Shown: positions 29,649-39,448, counted from the stretch's first letter. The stretch: DNA of 64,000 nt from Nitrosomonas ureae (GCF_900206265.1 NZ_LT907782.1:2480001-2544000); one strand, 5' to 3'. A program made the numbers and translations. The notes: generated by a model not told the origin, from the sequence alone.

Positions 29649-30104
29649 ATGATTGGTAATATTTCTAAGGTTGTAGAAATATATACAGATGGTGCGTGCA
29701 AAGGAAACCCTGGAATTGGGGGGTGGGGGGCATTACTGCGATACGGAGATAATGAACGGGAAATTTTTGGAGGAGAGAAACTTACCACCAATAACCGGAT
29801 GGAGCTGCTTGCGGCCATTCGTGCTTTAGAATCTTTGAAGCGCCCTTGTAAAATACATTTGCATACCGATTCCCAATATCTGCAGAAAGGAATCAGCGAA
29901 TGGCTTGATTCATGGAAGGCACGCAACTGGCGTACTGCAGATAAAAAACCGGTTAAAAACGAAGATCTGTGGAAACTGCTTGATCAATTAACCCAACAGC
30001 ATGAAATTGAGTGGTGTTGGGTACGCGGACATTCCGGGCATATCCATAATGAACGTGCTGATCAGCTGGCTAACCGGGGTGTCGAAATGATAGTTTCTGA
30101 ATAA
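29649..30104 (+). CDS. rnhA: Ribonuclease HI
   Basis: This enzyme degrades the RNA strand of RNA-DNA hybrids. The 151 residues hold [16 protein letters not shown] with the first catalytic Asp, the Glu in [10 protein letters not shown], the Asp in HTDSQYL, and the late [14 protein letters not shown] motif. It begins two bases after the methyltransferase and is followed by dnaQ 25 bp later. Confidence 0.97.
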   Translation: MIGNISKVVEIYTDGACKGNPGIGGWGALLRYGDNEREIFGGEKLTTNNRMELLAAIRALESLKRPCKIHLHTDSQYLQKGISEWLDSWKARNWRTADKKPVKNEDLWKLLDQLTQQHEIEWCWVRGHSGHIHNERADQLANRGVEMIVSE

Positions 30105-30129
30105 TTACATCAATGTTAGGGATGGGGAT

Positions 30130-30867
30130 ATGCGTCAAATTGTGCTAGATACTGAAACGACAGGTCTGGAATGCAAGTTGGGTCATCGTATTGTTGAAAT
30201 TGCTGCTGTTGAGTTATGTAATAGACAATTTACCGGTAGCCATTTTCATTACTATCTCAATCCGGAACGGGAAAGTGATGAAGGTGCGCTGCAAGTTCAT
30301 GGCTTGACAATGGAATTCCTTCAAGATAAAGCAAAATTCTATGAAATTTCCAGGGAGTTCTTGAATTTTATCAGTGATGCTGAGTTAATTATCCATAATG
30401 CTCCCTTTGATGTAGGATTTCTCAATCATGAATTAGGATTGTGCAATTTAAAAGCACTTGATAATTATTGCTCACAAATAACCGATACGTTGAAGTTAGC
30501 CAAGGAGCTTCATCCTGGTAAACGCAATAATCTTGACGCTTTGTGCGAACGGTACAATATCGACAATTCAAAGCGTAAGTTGCATGGCGCATTATTAGAT
30601 GCTGAATTATTAGCTGAAGTTTATCTTGCGATGACCCGTGGGCAAGAAAGCTTGCTGATCGAGCTGGATTATGTTGAATCTGTACAGCATTCGCAGATAG
30701 ACTTGGATAGTTCTGATTTAAGAATTATTGCAGCGACCGCGGAAGAAAAGGCGCGACATTGCGGGATACTGGAAGAAATTGCGCGAGCAAGTGACAATAA
30801 ATGCCTGTGGAATAATTTTGAGATTGCAGAGATGTCTGATGATAAATCAGGCATGTCGCGCAATTGA
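30130..30867 (+). CDS. dnaQ: DNA polymerase III epsilon subunit (3'-5' proofreading exonuclease)
   Basis: This 245-residue DEDDh exonuclease has motif I in VLDTETTGLE, motif II in IIHNAPFDVGFLNHEL, and motif III H-G-A-L-L-D-A-E-L-L. A C-terminal segment (from about 185) should bind the alpha subunit. A GGGGAT site precedes the ATG. It follows rnhA as in many proteobacteria. Confidence 0.96.
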   Translation: MRQIVLDTETTGLECKLGHRIVEIAAVELCNRQFTGSHFHYYLNPERESDEGALQVHGLTMEFLQDKAKFYEISREFLNFISDAELIIHNAPFDVGFLNHELGLCNLKALDNYCSQITDTLKLAKELHPGKRNNLDALCERYNIDNSKRKLHGALLDAELLAEVYLAMTRGQESLLIELDYVESVQHSQIDLDSSDLRIIAATAEEKARHCGILEEIARASDNKCLWNNFEIAEMSDDKSGMSRN

Positions 30868-30942
30868 TAAGTCGCGTGTATGTGATTTTTCCTTGCTGGA
30901 TTCCATGGGGCAGATGGGATCGTATATTGATGTCTGATAATG

Positions 30943-30985
30943 AGGTATTTCCTGGTAAATGATTTCATATCGGGAAATACCTTTG
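30943..30985 (+). terminator. Terminator after dnaQ
   Basis: AGGTATTTCC (30943-30952) pairs perfectly with GGAAATACCT (30973-30982), followed by TT. The T-run is short, but position and stem support a transcript end. Confidence 0.6.
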
Positions 30986-31139
30986 CCATTTCAGCAGTTC
31001 AGAAAATTTATTACTGGCATGGATTTGGTGCAGCTGTTTAGAATGAACAAATGAGCAGCAGGAAATTTGAGAAATTCTTCACATAAACTTGTTTACAATG
31101 CCGAGCTATTAGCTCCGGGTTAGTAATAACAGGGTTTGC

Positions 31140-31361
31140 ATGAAACAGAAACTATTAGCGCATTGTATTTATTGTTTGCTGATGTCCACCACAATGACCG
31201 GTTGTGTATCCGCCATTGTTACAGCCGTAAATCTTGGTTTTTCCGGTGCCTTTCTCGAGCACTGGTTTTATTCGTGGAGTATTGCATTTCCCGTTGGCTT
31301 TGTTTTGTTGCTTTTCGTGTCGCCGTACCTCAGACGTATGGTAGAAGCATTCATACATTAA
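31140..31361 (+). CDS. Small membrane protein, DUF2798-like
   Basis: This 73-residue protein has two hydrophobic helices (about 8-30 and 43-62) and the features of DUF2798 (M-S-T-T-M-T-G-C-V-S-A-I-V-T, W-S-I-A-F-P-V-G-F). An AGGG ribosome site precedes the ATG. It is a lone gene and no function is known. Confidence 0.75.
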   Translation: MKQKLLAHCIYCLLMSTTMTGCVSAIVTAVNLGFSGAFLEHWFYSWSIAFPVGFVLLLFVSPYLRRMVEAFIH

Positions 31362-31448
31362 TGATTAATACTGAATAAACAATGGAATGAGTGCGTTTTT
31401 CGGTTAAGTTATCCTTTAAAGTTACTCGATAGAGTTTTTCTGATAGCA

Positions 31449-32807
31449 ATGCAGTCCATCAATCCGGCCACAGGTCAAATCATACAATCGTTCGCAATTT
31501 GGCACGCCGAAGAAATCGGTGTAGCCCTGAAGCACGTGGAATCTGCGCAGACTGAATGGGCGGCGCTTAATTTTGCACAACGATCGTGCTTAATGCACAA
31601 TCTCGCACAAATCTTCCGTCAGCGCAGCGAGGAATATGCCAATCTGATTACCGAAGAAATGGGTAAATTGCTCAAGGAAGCTAGAGCGGAGATAGAAAAA
31701 TGTGCAATAGGTTGTGAGCATTACGCTAATCAAGCTGAATTCTATCTACGCGATGAAATTATTGCCTCTGATGCCAGCCGCAGTCTGGTGGTTTATCAGC
31801 CTCTGGGCACTGTGCTTTGCATCATGCCGTGGAATTTTCCATTCTGGCAATTAATTCGCGCTGCTGCACCGGCAATGATGGCGGGTAACACGATAGTGCT
31901 TAAGCATGCCTCAAATGTACCGCGATGTGCGCTGGCATTGGAAGATGCATTCCGTCAAGCGGGATTTCCTGAGCATGCTTTCCGTACACTGATGATTAGC
32001 GCCGAACAAGTGCAGGCAGTGATTGCCGATAAATGTATTGCCGCCGTCACCTTGACAGGCAGTAGCACAGCAGGTCGAAAAGTCGCGGCTATTGCCGGGC
32101 AGCACTTAAAGAAATGTGTGCTTGAGTTAGGCGGTTCAGATCCCTTTATTGTGCTCGATGATGCTGATATCGAGTCGACGACCCGGCAAGCCCTCGTGGC
32201 TCGTTTACAAAATATGGGGCAGAGCTGTATTGCCGCGAAGCGTTTTATTCTCATCGATGCGATTGCTGATGCATTTGTCGAACAATTAAGTATACTCTTT
32301 AGCCAGTTGCAAATCGGTGATCCGAAACACGAAGCAACCGATATTGCACCCATGGCCCGGGAAGACTTGCGCACGGAATTGCATGTACAAGTTGAACGGA
32401 GTCTGACAGCAGGTGCGAAGCTTGTATCTGGCGGTACTGTTACCGGTACGCAAGGTGCATACTATGCGCCGACAATTTTGGATTACGTGCAGCCGGGTAT
32501 GGCGGCGTTTGATGAGGAATTATTCGGCCCGGTCGCTGCAATCGTACGCGTGAAAGATACGAATGAGGCGATCCGATTGGCCAATCAAACGCGATTTGGT
32601 CTCGGCGGCAGTGTGTGGACACGCAATACGGCACATGGGGAAGAACTTGCGCGGCAGATTCATGTCGGCTCCGTATTTGTCAACGGTATCGTCAGAAGTG
32701 ATGCACGCCTACCGTTCGGAGGTATTAAGGAATCCGGCTACGGGCGCGAATTGTCGTATCATGGAATTCGAGAATTTGTGAATATTAAAACGATGTGGAT
32801 CAAATAA
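31449..32807 (+). CDS. NAD(P)-dependent succinate-semialdehyde dehydrogenase
   Basis: This 452-residue aldehyde dehydrogenase has the cofactor-binding PWNFPFWQ motif, TGSSTAGRKVAAIAG, the general-base Glu in LELGGSDPF, and the catalytic Cys in GQSCIAAKR. The N-terminal I-N-P-A-T-G-Q and overall length fit the SSADH group (GabD2/Sad-like), which feeds succinate to the TCA cycle. Substrate preference cannot be proven from sequence, so no symbol is given. Confidence 0.88.
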   Translation: MQSINPATGQIIQSFAIWHAEEIGVALKHVESAQTEWAALNFAQRSCLMHNLAQIFRQRSEEYANLITEEMGKLLKEARAEIEKCAIGCEHYANQAEFYLRDEIIASDASRSLVVYQPLGTVLCIMPWNFPFWQLIRAAAPAMMAGNTIVLKHASNVPRCALALEDAFRQAGFPEHAFRTLMISAEQVQAVIADKCIAAVTLTGSSTAGRKVAAIAGQHLKKCVLELGGSDPFIVLDDADIESTTRQALVARLQNMGQSCIAAKRFILIDAIADAFVEQLSILFSQLQIGDPKHEATDIAPMAREDLRTELHVQVERSLTAGAKLVSGGTVTGTQGAYYAPTILDYVQPGMAAFDEELFGPVAAIVRVKDTNEAIRLANQTRFGLGGSVWTRNTAHGEELARQIHVGSVFVNGIVRSDARLPFGGIKESGYGRELSYHGIREFVNIKTMWIK

Positions 32808-32825
32808 CAGCTAGTTGCTGAAATG

Positions 32826-33938
32826 TTACCAATCGGTATGCAATCCCGGTATGCCGATGCGCTGGATGTGGATAGCATTATTGCCTTCTTCGTAAGCAAG
32901 CAATTTGCCTTCTTTGTGCCAGAGGCGAAATGCCAGCGAGTAGGACAGCACCCGGATTGGATAATCGCGCGGCAAGGTCTGCAAATAGGGTTGTATCGTG
33001 GTGAAATCGACCGCGCCATATTGTTGCATGATAAAACGTAATCCTCCGTTTGCGGGGCCGATATTATAGGCCAGCAATCCCAAAAAAAGATCACCTTTCA
33101 TTTCAGCCAGATAATGCTTAAATGTAGCTGCGGCGACAAAGGCATTATGGCGGGAGTTATCCAAGGATATTATTTCCGTACCCAGCCGTTTGCGTGCCTG
33201 AGCAATAACCGTTTCCGGAACGCGAGTAATTTGAAATAGCCCTTTACCTCCGTCGCTGCTGTCTCGCGGTATGAAAGAGGATTCCGTCGCGGCAATACCG
33301 TGTAGCAGATTCACATCGATATTAAAAGAGCGGGCAGCATCTCCGATCGCCTGCCGATATTCCTGCGACCGGTTAACCATTTTTTGTAGTTGTGCGGCAT
33401 CGTGTCGTCGATAAGCTGCATAGACCTGATGTGCAATCGTTACGCGACCGGCTTCTTCCTTGCCGCCCACTAAAGTGCGGAAATGACCATAAGTCAGTGT
33501 GAATTGATCGTGCGTAACTAGCCAGGAAATCAGCAATGCCAGCCCCAGAGATAAGCCTGGAGTCAGAAATTCCGAATGCAATTGCAACCACTTTCTCAGT
33601 CTCCACCAGCCAATCAGAAAAAGGCTTGCTACTAATATCAAACCTAATATACCGACAATAAATGGCAGCAAGTTAGCAAAAAAATTAGTACCTGAGAACC
33701 GGCTGGCGGAATAACCCAGTAACATGATAATGGTGCAAAATGCTGCAATGCCCAAGCCCAATAATTCAATACCGGTCAGAAATATTTTCCGCCGGAGTCC
33801 GCCGGGTTTGGATCTTCCGGTTCGCCTCCTCAACTTGTGGGTATTATTGATACTGCGCACAACTTTAGTGCGTTTGCGTTTTTGCTTCGGTTTGGGGTCG
33901 CCGGATTCAAGATTATCAAGCGGCTTTGTTTTGTCCAT
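32826..33938 (-). CDS. Membrane-bound lytic transglycosylase (SLT domain)
   Basis: This 370-residue protein starts with a long Lys/Arg-rich cytosolic tail (about 1-45). Three hydrophobic helices follow (about 50-75, 85-108 and 120-140), then a periplasmic SLT domain. The catalytic Glu is in GIAATESSFIPRDSS, with G-K-G-L-F-Q-I and L-L-A-Y-N-I-G-P-A-N-G-G downstream. A multi-helix anchor before an SLT domain is unusual compared with Slt70 or MltC. It is convergent with the dehydrogenase gene. Confidence 0.85.
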   Translation of the reverse strand: MDKTKPLDNLESGDPKPKQKRKRTKVVRSINNTHKLRRRTGRSKPGGLRRKIFLTGIELLGLGIAAFCTIIMLLGYSASRFSGTNFFANLLPFIVGILGLILVASLFLIGWWRLRKWLQLHSEFLTPGLSLGLALLISWLVTHDQFTLTYGHFRTLVGGKEEAGRVTIAHQVYAAYRRHDAAQLQKMVNRSQEYRQAIGDAARSFNIDVNLLHGIAATESSFIPRDSSDGGKGLFQITRVPETVIAQARKRLGTEIISLDNSRHNAFVAAATFKHYLAEMKGDLFLGLLAYNIGPANGGLRFIMQQYGAVDFTTIQPYLQTLPRDYPIRVLSYSLAFRLWHKEGKLLAYEEGNNAIHIQRIGIPGLHTDW

Positions 33939-34134
33939 CGAAATAAGGTCTAGGCGATTGAATATATTATGATTAGTGGATTGTGGGATTTCCTCGTATT
34001 AAATTTTTCTAATGGTTTTACTGAGCAAGAAATAAGGGTTTCTCCGGTATGCAGGATTGTCTTGGTTACGTTAAGGTGCGTCCTTACTATTTTACGTTGA
34101 GTTATTACGATGAGGAACAGGAAGCGAGGAAAAA

Positions 34135-35457
34135 ATGCATAGCGCATGCAAATATAACAAAACAAGGCTATATACTCCCACTGGAATTCTGTTGTTTGTT
34201 TTGTTGAGCATTTGCAATGCTCATGCCAATAGCCTGCCAAATCTGCTTAAACAAAGCGGTCTGGAATTAGGGGGCTGGATCAACGGCGGTGCGACATATA
34301 ATGCCAACCATCCTGCAGATGGTTTCAATGGAGCGGTTACTTTTGCGGATCGTGCCAACCGGTTTCAGCTCAATCAGCTTAATTTATTTTTACAACGCAA
34401 TGTCGAATCGGAAGGCACAAAGTGGGATCTCGGCGGTCGCTTTGATTTTTTGTTCGGTACTGATGCCATCTATGCGCAGGCTTTTGGCATTTCCGCGTTC
34501 GATGAGAATACCGGTGAACCTTCAAATCGGGGAAACTGGGATCTGAATTTGTGTTGCAATTCGACGCGTACGTATGGGATCGCATTGCCGCAAGCCTATC
34601 TAGAGGCTTACGTGCCGATGGGCCGCGGCCTCAACATCAAAGTTGGACATTTCTATACGCCGCTGGGATATGAAACTGTTCCGGCACCGGATAACTTCTT
34701 TTATACACGCGGATATATTCTGAACAGCGGGGAACCGTTTACACATACCGGATTTTTAGGCAGTCACACGATCAATCGAAACTGGCAAATTCAGGGGGGG
34801 GCGACCACGGGCAGCGCAACGGGAGGTTGGGATGGCGGTTTTGATAAGCAACTCGATAACTGGGGCGGGCTGGCGAATATCCTGTGGAACAGTGACGACA
34901 GACGAACTGCGGCACAACTCGGTGGTACTTATGGGCGGACAGCTACCGATGAACCCTGGCTAATGTATAGTGTTGTTCTGCAACACTGGCTTACGCCCAA
35001 GACTCATATGGTGTTACATCATACCCACGGTTGGGCTGCTAATATCAATCTGCCCGAAGGAATCAGGAACGCTGCATGGTATAGCATCAATACGCATCTG
35101 ACCTATGATCTGCTGCGCGATTTGTCTGTCGGCATTCGCATGGAACGTTTTCATGACCGCAACGGCTGGCGTGTTTTTTCACCTTATCGTATATTGTCCG
35201 CGTTGAACAACAAGGGGGTGAGTTACGCAGGCAATATCCCTTTCGTAAGTGCACCGGCAGATTATTATGCCGTTACCTTAGGCATGAACTGGAAGCCGAT
35301 AAAGCGATGGAATAAAGGCTGGAAACCCATACGTAATATTAATATCCGGAAAAATATCCGCTATGATCGTGCAGATGGTATCGAAACCGCTTTCCGTCCG
35401 TTTGATGGGAAGAAGGATCAATTTCTATTTTCTTTAGACGCCACAATTCCATTCTAG
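34135..35457 (+). CDS. Outer-membrane beta-barrel protein (OmpL-like porin family)
   Basis: This 440-residue protein has a signal peptide (about 1-32, ending A-H-A-N) and then a barrel with alternating hydrophobic strands and aromatic girdles. The N-terminal L-E-L-G-G-W-I-N-G-G-A-T-Y-N and the terminal strand Q-F-L-F-S-L-D-A-T-I-P-F, with C-terminal Phe, fit BAM-assembled barrels of the bbp2/OmpL-like group. A GCGAGGA site precedes the ATG. Its stop overlaps the convergent HPP gene by four bases. The solute is unknown. Confidence 0.8.
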   Translation: MHSACKYNKTRLYTPTGILLFVLLSICNAHANSLPNLLKQSGLELGGWINGGATYNANHPADGFNGAVTFADRANRFQLNQLNLFLQRNVESEGTKWDLGGRFDFLFGTDAIYAQAFGISAFDENTGEPSNRGNWDLNLCCNSTRTYGIALPQAYLEAYVPMGRGLNIKVGHFYTPLGYETVPAPDNFFYTRGYILNSGEPFTHTGFLGSHTINRNWQIQGGATTGSATGGWDGGFDKQLDNWGGLANILWNSDDRRTAAQLGGTYGRTATDEPWLMYSVVLQHWLTPKTHMVLHHTHGWAANINLPEGIRNAAWYSINTHLTYDLLRDLSVGIRMERFHDRNGWRVFSPYRILSALNNKGVSYAGNIPFVSAPADYYAVTLGMNWKPIKRWNKGWKPIRNINIRKNIRYDRADGIETAFRPFDGKKDQFLFSLDATIPF

Positions 35458-35981
35458 TCTCTTCGCCACCCGCCCCAGTTGAGATTTGGAGGTGATGGTT
35501 CCATGAATGAAACTGGATAATGAGCTAATCCTGGGTACAGGCGACTCCACACGATCACCACCAGGAAAAGGCAACCAATCCCTAGAAAAACAGATTCCCA
35601 TAGTGCTGGCCACCCGGAATGAGCATGAATCATGATGATAGGATTAGCGCCGGCAGGTGGATGAACCGTGCGTGTCAGGAGCATAAAGCACAATGTAAGG
35701 GCGGTGGCCGTGGTATAGACGAGAATTGTGTCACCCCAAATCTGATAACATGCAATGCCAATAAATGCACCACCTAGGTGCCCTCCGAACAATGCGCGAG
35801 GTTGAGCGGCTGGAACGCGTGTGAGACCAAATAAAAAAATAGTGGATCCGCCAAGTGATGCCAGAAGAAACGGTGCTTCTGGTAGTTTTATTACCCATAA
35901 AGCAAAGAACAGCGCCACGGAGGCGCCAATTGCACACCAAAGAAGACGTGCAAGTGGGCGCTGATTTATTGGAATCTTCAC
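35454..35981 (-). CDS. HPP-family membrane protein
   Basis: This 175-residue protein has four or five membrane helices and the family signature H-P-P-A-G-A-N-P at about residues 108-115. Similar proteins have been linked to nitrite transport in plants and cyanobacteria, which could matter in a nitrite-producing organism, but the substrate here is untested. The start is GTG with a weak ribosome site. Confidence 0.85.
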   Translation of the reverse strand: MKIPINQRPLARLLWCAIGASVALFFALWVIKLPEAPFLLASLGGSTIFLFGLTRVPAAQPRALFGGHLGGAFIGIACYQIWGDTILVYTTATALTLCFMLLTRTVHPPAGANPIIMIHAHSGWPALWESVFLGIGCLFLVVIVWSRLYPGLAHYPVSFMEPSPPNLNWGGWRRD

Positions 35982-36108
35982 CTGATGACTGATTGTGGTT
36001 GTATGGAATGTAGCGGGAATGGTCTTTTATGGATCATCAAAAAGATGCATCAGTAACTCCTTCAAAAAAACTTATATCAAGAGCTGCTAATCTTTCATGG
36101 TTTAGGCA

Positions 36109-37605
36109 CTAGAATTTAAAGGTCACCATGGTATACCCATAATTGGTATCTGCCATACCTGGGCTTTGTGGGACTTTATCGAAATAATCGCCTTTGAATA
36201 TATGGCTATATCCGATATCAAAGCTCATGCGTTTTAGATAGCTCCATTGAGGAGCCCAGCCTACACTGATATCAAGCATGTTACCTAGAAAAGTGCCGGC
36301 TTGCCCCGTCGGATCTTGCAGACCGCTGCCTACATACGCGCCATGTTTATTGGCTAACCAGTATGCGCGATGAGACATCATAAGCCTGACATCAGGTCGG
36401 GGTATGAATGTCGCACGAAAACCTACCGGTGAAAACAGATTGGAAGGGAACCATGGTCCGAACATACCGGTAGGGCCATATTCGACACGGCGTTTAGCAT
36501 ACAAGATATCAAAATTCTTATTAGGATCTTGGCTTCCTGATGAAAAATCAAATAGATAAACTAATCGTAATGGCATGGAGGTTTTAAAGCTATAGCCTAT
36601 TTCACCATGATGGCGATGTGCAAAAACCTTGGTATCCTGGGTATCGCCAAACTGATACATGGATTCAATTTCATAATCCATTTGTCCTGCCATCGGCTTG
36701 GCGAACAATCTAAAGCCGGTGGTAGATAAGTTACGTTTCCTGAGCTTATTTCCCTCATTTAATTGAAGGAAATAATAATCCACGTTAGCCCAGGGGAGAT
36801 CACGATTCGTAATCTGTAAGCCAGAAAAATAAGTTTCGGGCGTATTCCAATCCATATGGGTGGGTTCTCTATTGACCGGGCGGGTGCCAAATACCTGTAG
36901 GCCCCATTTTTCCTGGTCGTTTCCTACGTTAAGCCGTATCCCATCAAAAGTCGGCGATAGGGTTCCCCACCGGTGGCCCCCTAACAGGCGCGCTTCTCCT
37001 GTTTCCAGTAAAAATCGACCTACTTCAAATGTTGCGTTATAGCCGGTTCCTAGAAAATTCTTGAATAAATAATCGAGATGAAGTTGGGTAAAGTCAAAAT
37101 GATTGGCAAATACATTTGATTGCCCTTGGCCAAAATGCGCTAAAGGAGCACGTATATCTGTTAGTTCGAGTGTAAATTTAAGGGGATCTATAATGTTTTT
37201 GATTTCCATCAGGAATCTTGTTCGCTGATGAACCATTTCATTAAATCCTGGAATATTTCTTGTGAAGCCGTTGTCAAAAGCGGCGTAGCGTGTTCGGTGC
37301 TCAACCGCTAAATCGAGCCAATCTGGCGTCATGGCGGAAAGTGGAGTCTTATGATTCTCCATAAGCCTAGTCAGATTATCATAGTCAAATCGAGTTTCAC
37401 CCACAGTTTCCTGCGCACTGAATGGCGGTCTGTCAGCTTCTTTGGGTGGTTTGTGGCTTCTTGCGATAACTGAAGAGTTTTTTGTTTTTTCTGTTTCCAG
37501 ATTTCTTGTTTCAGCGGCAACAGCGCTGTTATTCCCGATAATGCATCCCAAAATAAAAAATATTATCCAGTGAATTAAGACTAACTGCCTATTCTTTAGG
37601 GTCAT
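36109..37605 (-). CDS. Alginate-export-family outer-membrane barrel
   Basis: This 498-residue protein has a signal peptide (about 1-31), a linker (about 32-85), then an AlgE-like barrel domain (PDWLDLAVEHRTRYAAFDNGF, RFLMEIKNIIDPLKF), ending in Y-T-M-V-T-F-K-F. The family exports polysaccharide or acts as a specific porin. No alginate synthesis genes are nearby, so a role in alginate is not supported. An AGGAG site precedes the ATG. Confidence 0.8.
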   Translation of the reverse strand: MTLKNRQLVLIHWIIFFILGCIIGNNSAVAAETRNLETEKTKNSSVIARSHKPPKEADRPPFSAQETVGETRFDYDNLTRLMENHKTPLSAMTPDWLDLAVEHRTRYAAFDNGFTRNIPGFNEMVHQRTRFLMEIKNIIDPLKFTLELTDIRAPLAHFGQGQSNVFANHFDFTQLHLDYLFKNFLGTGYNATFEVGRFLLETGEARLLGGHRWGTLSPTFDGIRLNVGNDQEKWGLQVFGTRPVNREPTHMDWNTPETYFSGLQITNRDLPWANVDYYFLQLNEGNKLRKRNLSTTGFRLFAKPMAGQMDYEIESMYQFGDTQDTKVFAHRHHGEIGYSFKTSMPLRLVYLFDFSSGSQDPNKNFDILYAKRRVEYGPTGMFGPWFPSNLFSPVGFRATFIPRPDVRLMMSHRAYWLANKHGAYVGSGLQDPTGQAGTFLGNMLDISVGWAPQWSYLKRMSFDIGYSHIFKGDYFDKVPQSPGMADTNYGYTMVTFKF

Positions 37606-38044
37606 TTGTTTTCGCTCCTATCATTTTTTCAAGAAAACTTTATACGAAATAATACTGAAGAAGCGCGAGACGGAATATTCGGTCTGACACGTAAGGGTAA
37701 TCCCTTATATGCATAATTTTTAAATAAGATATTTTGTGAATTGGATTTGTGCCGATTCCAGGCATAACCTAATGGAAGAAGTGCTCGAGTGCCAACTAGT
37801 AAACTATATAGCCAGGATGCTCAAAATAGTGATTATTAATCCGGATTGGAATTTGTTGACAGCAGCTACATTAAAGCGCATGTGCTTTAAATACGGGTAC
37901 AGCTGGAAATAAGAAACTGTGGATAGAGTATCGGTAAAGAATCGTACTGACGAGACCACCCTATAAAGAATCATCTAACGGTTGATGGTCGGGGTTTATT
38001 ACTCTGAGTCTAAAATTGCCGATGAAAAAGTGAATAAGGAAATT
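37606..38044. other. Noncoding gap
   Basis: No gene is supported here. The longest open stretch near 37772 lacks a ribosome site. The region probably carries the promoter of the minus-strand alginate-export gene. Confidence 0.4.
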
Positions 38045-38085
38045 AAAAAAAGGCAGCCATTACCTCTGAATATCAATGGCTACCT
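38045..38085 (-). terminator. Terminator of the small secreted protein gene
   Basis: AGGCAGCCATT (38051-38061) pairs with AATGGCTACCT (38075-38085) with one mismatch. On the minus strand it is followed by a run of six or seven T. Confidence 0.8.
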
Positions 38086-38104
38086 GCATGCAGTTTAACA
38101 AGGT

Positions 38105-38368
38105 CTAGTAAGAACTTTTTTGAGGGCTCTCTTCACGGGGTCCTCCTGAATTAATGTCACGTTTTTCATTTTCAGAAGAATTTTGTTTTGCCTTATTATT
38201 ATCATCTTTTTTGTGAGATGAAGAATGGGGCTGCGCTTGTTTAGGGGAATTCTCTTTATCATCAATTTTATTTTGTGTTTGAGAATAGTCAGCAAAGACA
38301 TGCATACTTGTTAATAAAAATGCTGCACTGATAACCAGCGCCAATGTTGATTTTCTTATTTGAATCAT
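38105..38368 (-). CDS. Small secreted, highly polar protein
   Basis: This 87-residue protein has a clear signal peptide (about 1-26, cleavage after V-F-A) and a mature part made almost entirely of K, D, N, S, Q and P, so it is likely disordered. An AGGAG site precedes the ATG and a terminator follows. It lies at the edge of the stress-gene region. I do not recognise a family. Confidence 0.7.
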   Translation of the reverse strand: MIQIRKSTLALVISAAFLLTSMHVFADYSQTQNKIDDKENSPKQAQPHSSSHKKDDNNKAKQNSSENEKRDINSGGPREESPQKSSY

Positions 38369-38781
38369 AATGTTACTCCTTTTTTTGATTAACAGGTTTT
38401 TTATGATGCTTTTAATTCATACTCCCGTCTGTGCGCTATCTTACAAAGAGGCAAAACTCATGCAAAAGCGGCATTTGCGAAAGAATATTTTCAAAGGAGC
38501 CGTAGGTTGAAAGGCTGAAAGCAATATTTTTGATGTCATTGCTTATTTTTGCCGCAGCTTCCTAAACGAGTAGTCATAAAATCAATTCTCCTTGAGATAT
38601 GAATCCTTGGTTCTTGCCTTCCAGTAATCTGACTAAGAAATTATTCAATGTTGGTTATCGCACATACAGATTCGATTTCAACCGATAATTTAAAAAACGA
38701 TGATAGGAGAAATAATTCATTATTCTTGTCATCGCATAAACTTAATTTATGGAATTAGAAACTTACTAAGGAGAATTAATT
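38369..38781. other. Regulatory gap upstream of the first csbD
   Basis: It holds the csbD promoter region, including a TATCGCACATAC half-palindrome at 38656-38667. On the minus strand, 38577-38536 is a 13-codon ORF (MTTRLGSCGKNKQ) with an AAGGAG site at good spacing, the same ribosome-site sequence that precedes csbD. It could be a leader peptide, a gene remnant, or chance. Confidence 0.4.
38656..38667 (+). promoter_or_regulatory. Shared ATCGCACATAC motif upstream of csbD copy 1
   Basis: ATCGCACATAC matches the right half of the palindromes at 39411 and 42944. A GATAAT hexamer (possible -10) lies 17 bp after CACATA. The left half is degenerate here. Confidence 0.4.
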
Positions 38782-38982
38782 ATGAATTGGGATCAAGTTA
38801 AAGGAAATTGGGCGCAAGTTAAAGGTAAAGCCCAGCAGCAATGGGGTAAATTGACTAACGATGATCTGGATATTATTGAAGGAAGACGCGAGGAATTCGT
38901 TGGTAAAGTTCAGGAAAGATACGGTATTGCAAAAGAAGAGGCTGAAAAACAAGTCGATGATTTTTGCAAGAAATGTAACTAA
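38782..38982 (+). CDS. CsbD-family stress protein, copy 1
   Basis: This 66-residue hydrophilic protein has the CsbD signature M-N-W-D-Q-V-K-G-N-W and K-A-Q-Q-Q-W-G-K-L-T. CsbD-like proteins are induced by general stress in many bacteria; the biochemical role is unknown. An AAGGAG site precedes the ATG. It is highly similar to the copy at 39860 but ends F-C-K-K-C-N, a CxxC pair the other copy lacks. Confidence 0.92.
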   Translation: MNWDQVKGNWAQVKGKAQQQWGKLTNDDLDIIEGRREEFVGKVQERYGIAKEEAEKQVDDFCKKCN

Positions 38983-39002
38983 CTGAATTAATTACATACA
39001 GC

Positions 39003-39043
39003 TCCGATTACAGAATTCATAAACCTTGATTTCTGTAATCGGA
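39003..39043. terminator. Perfect 13-bp inverted repeat after csbD copy 1
   Basis: TCCGATTACAGAA (39003-39015) and its exact complement (39031-39043) form a strong stem 20 bp after the stop codon. The following bases are AAAA rather than T, so it may be a transcript-end stabiliser rather than a classic terminator. Confidence 0.5.
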
Positions 39044-39193
39044 AAACACTGAGTTCCAGAATAATAATTATATCTTTTCAGCTATCGAAGATTCCTTTTG
39101 ACAGCGACAATTGCTGAGATCTCCTTGTCATAAACTTCGGCAATTCTGTCTACTCTGTGCCGATCTTCCAGCACTATCCAAACTTTTTTCAAT

Positions 39194-39302
39194 TTAATCT
39201 CTACGGGTTAAATTCCCCGCCCCTTGGGGCGAAAGCTGGTTGAAAACCAGCAGATTGAAGAACGCAGTTAATACCCCGCTGCTTGCGGCGGGGTGCTTTA
39301 TT
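39194..39302 (+). repeat. Three-hairpin repeat element, copy A
   Basis: This 109-bp element is nearly identical to 48283-48394. It holds three hairpins: CGCCCC/GGGGCG, GCTGGTT/AACCAGC, and ACCCCGC/GCGGGGT, and ends GCTTTATT. There is no coding capacity. The layout resembles a non-autonomous end of an IS200/IS605-type element or its RNA-forming right end, but no transposase or TnpB gene is present. Confidence 0.75.
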
Positions 39303-39404
39303 ACTTATGTAATGGTTTCATTCATGGAGACTGTTTTTTATAGCTCCGGATGACAAAAAAACAGAGCTATTCCCGGAGTGATCAGGATTTTTTAGCTTGG
39401 TGCT

Positions 39405-39448
39405 TTGTGTGTGATCGCACATACCACAGGGAATTCCTGCGGTAGTAT
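39405..39448 (+). promoter_or_regulatory. Palindromic operator-like site upstream of the DUF1328 gene
   Basis: GTGTGATCGCAC is a GTG-N6-CAC palindrome of the Crp/Fnr type, followed by ATA. TAGTAT, a possible -10 hexamer, starts 19 bp after CACATA. The same arrangement and spacing occur at 45741-45784. Confidence 0.5.

Noticed and set aside
36109..37605. Alginate biosynthesis locus
   Set aside because: Only the barrel resembles an alginate exporter; no alg synthesis genes are nearby.
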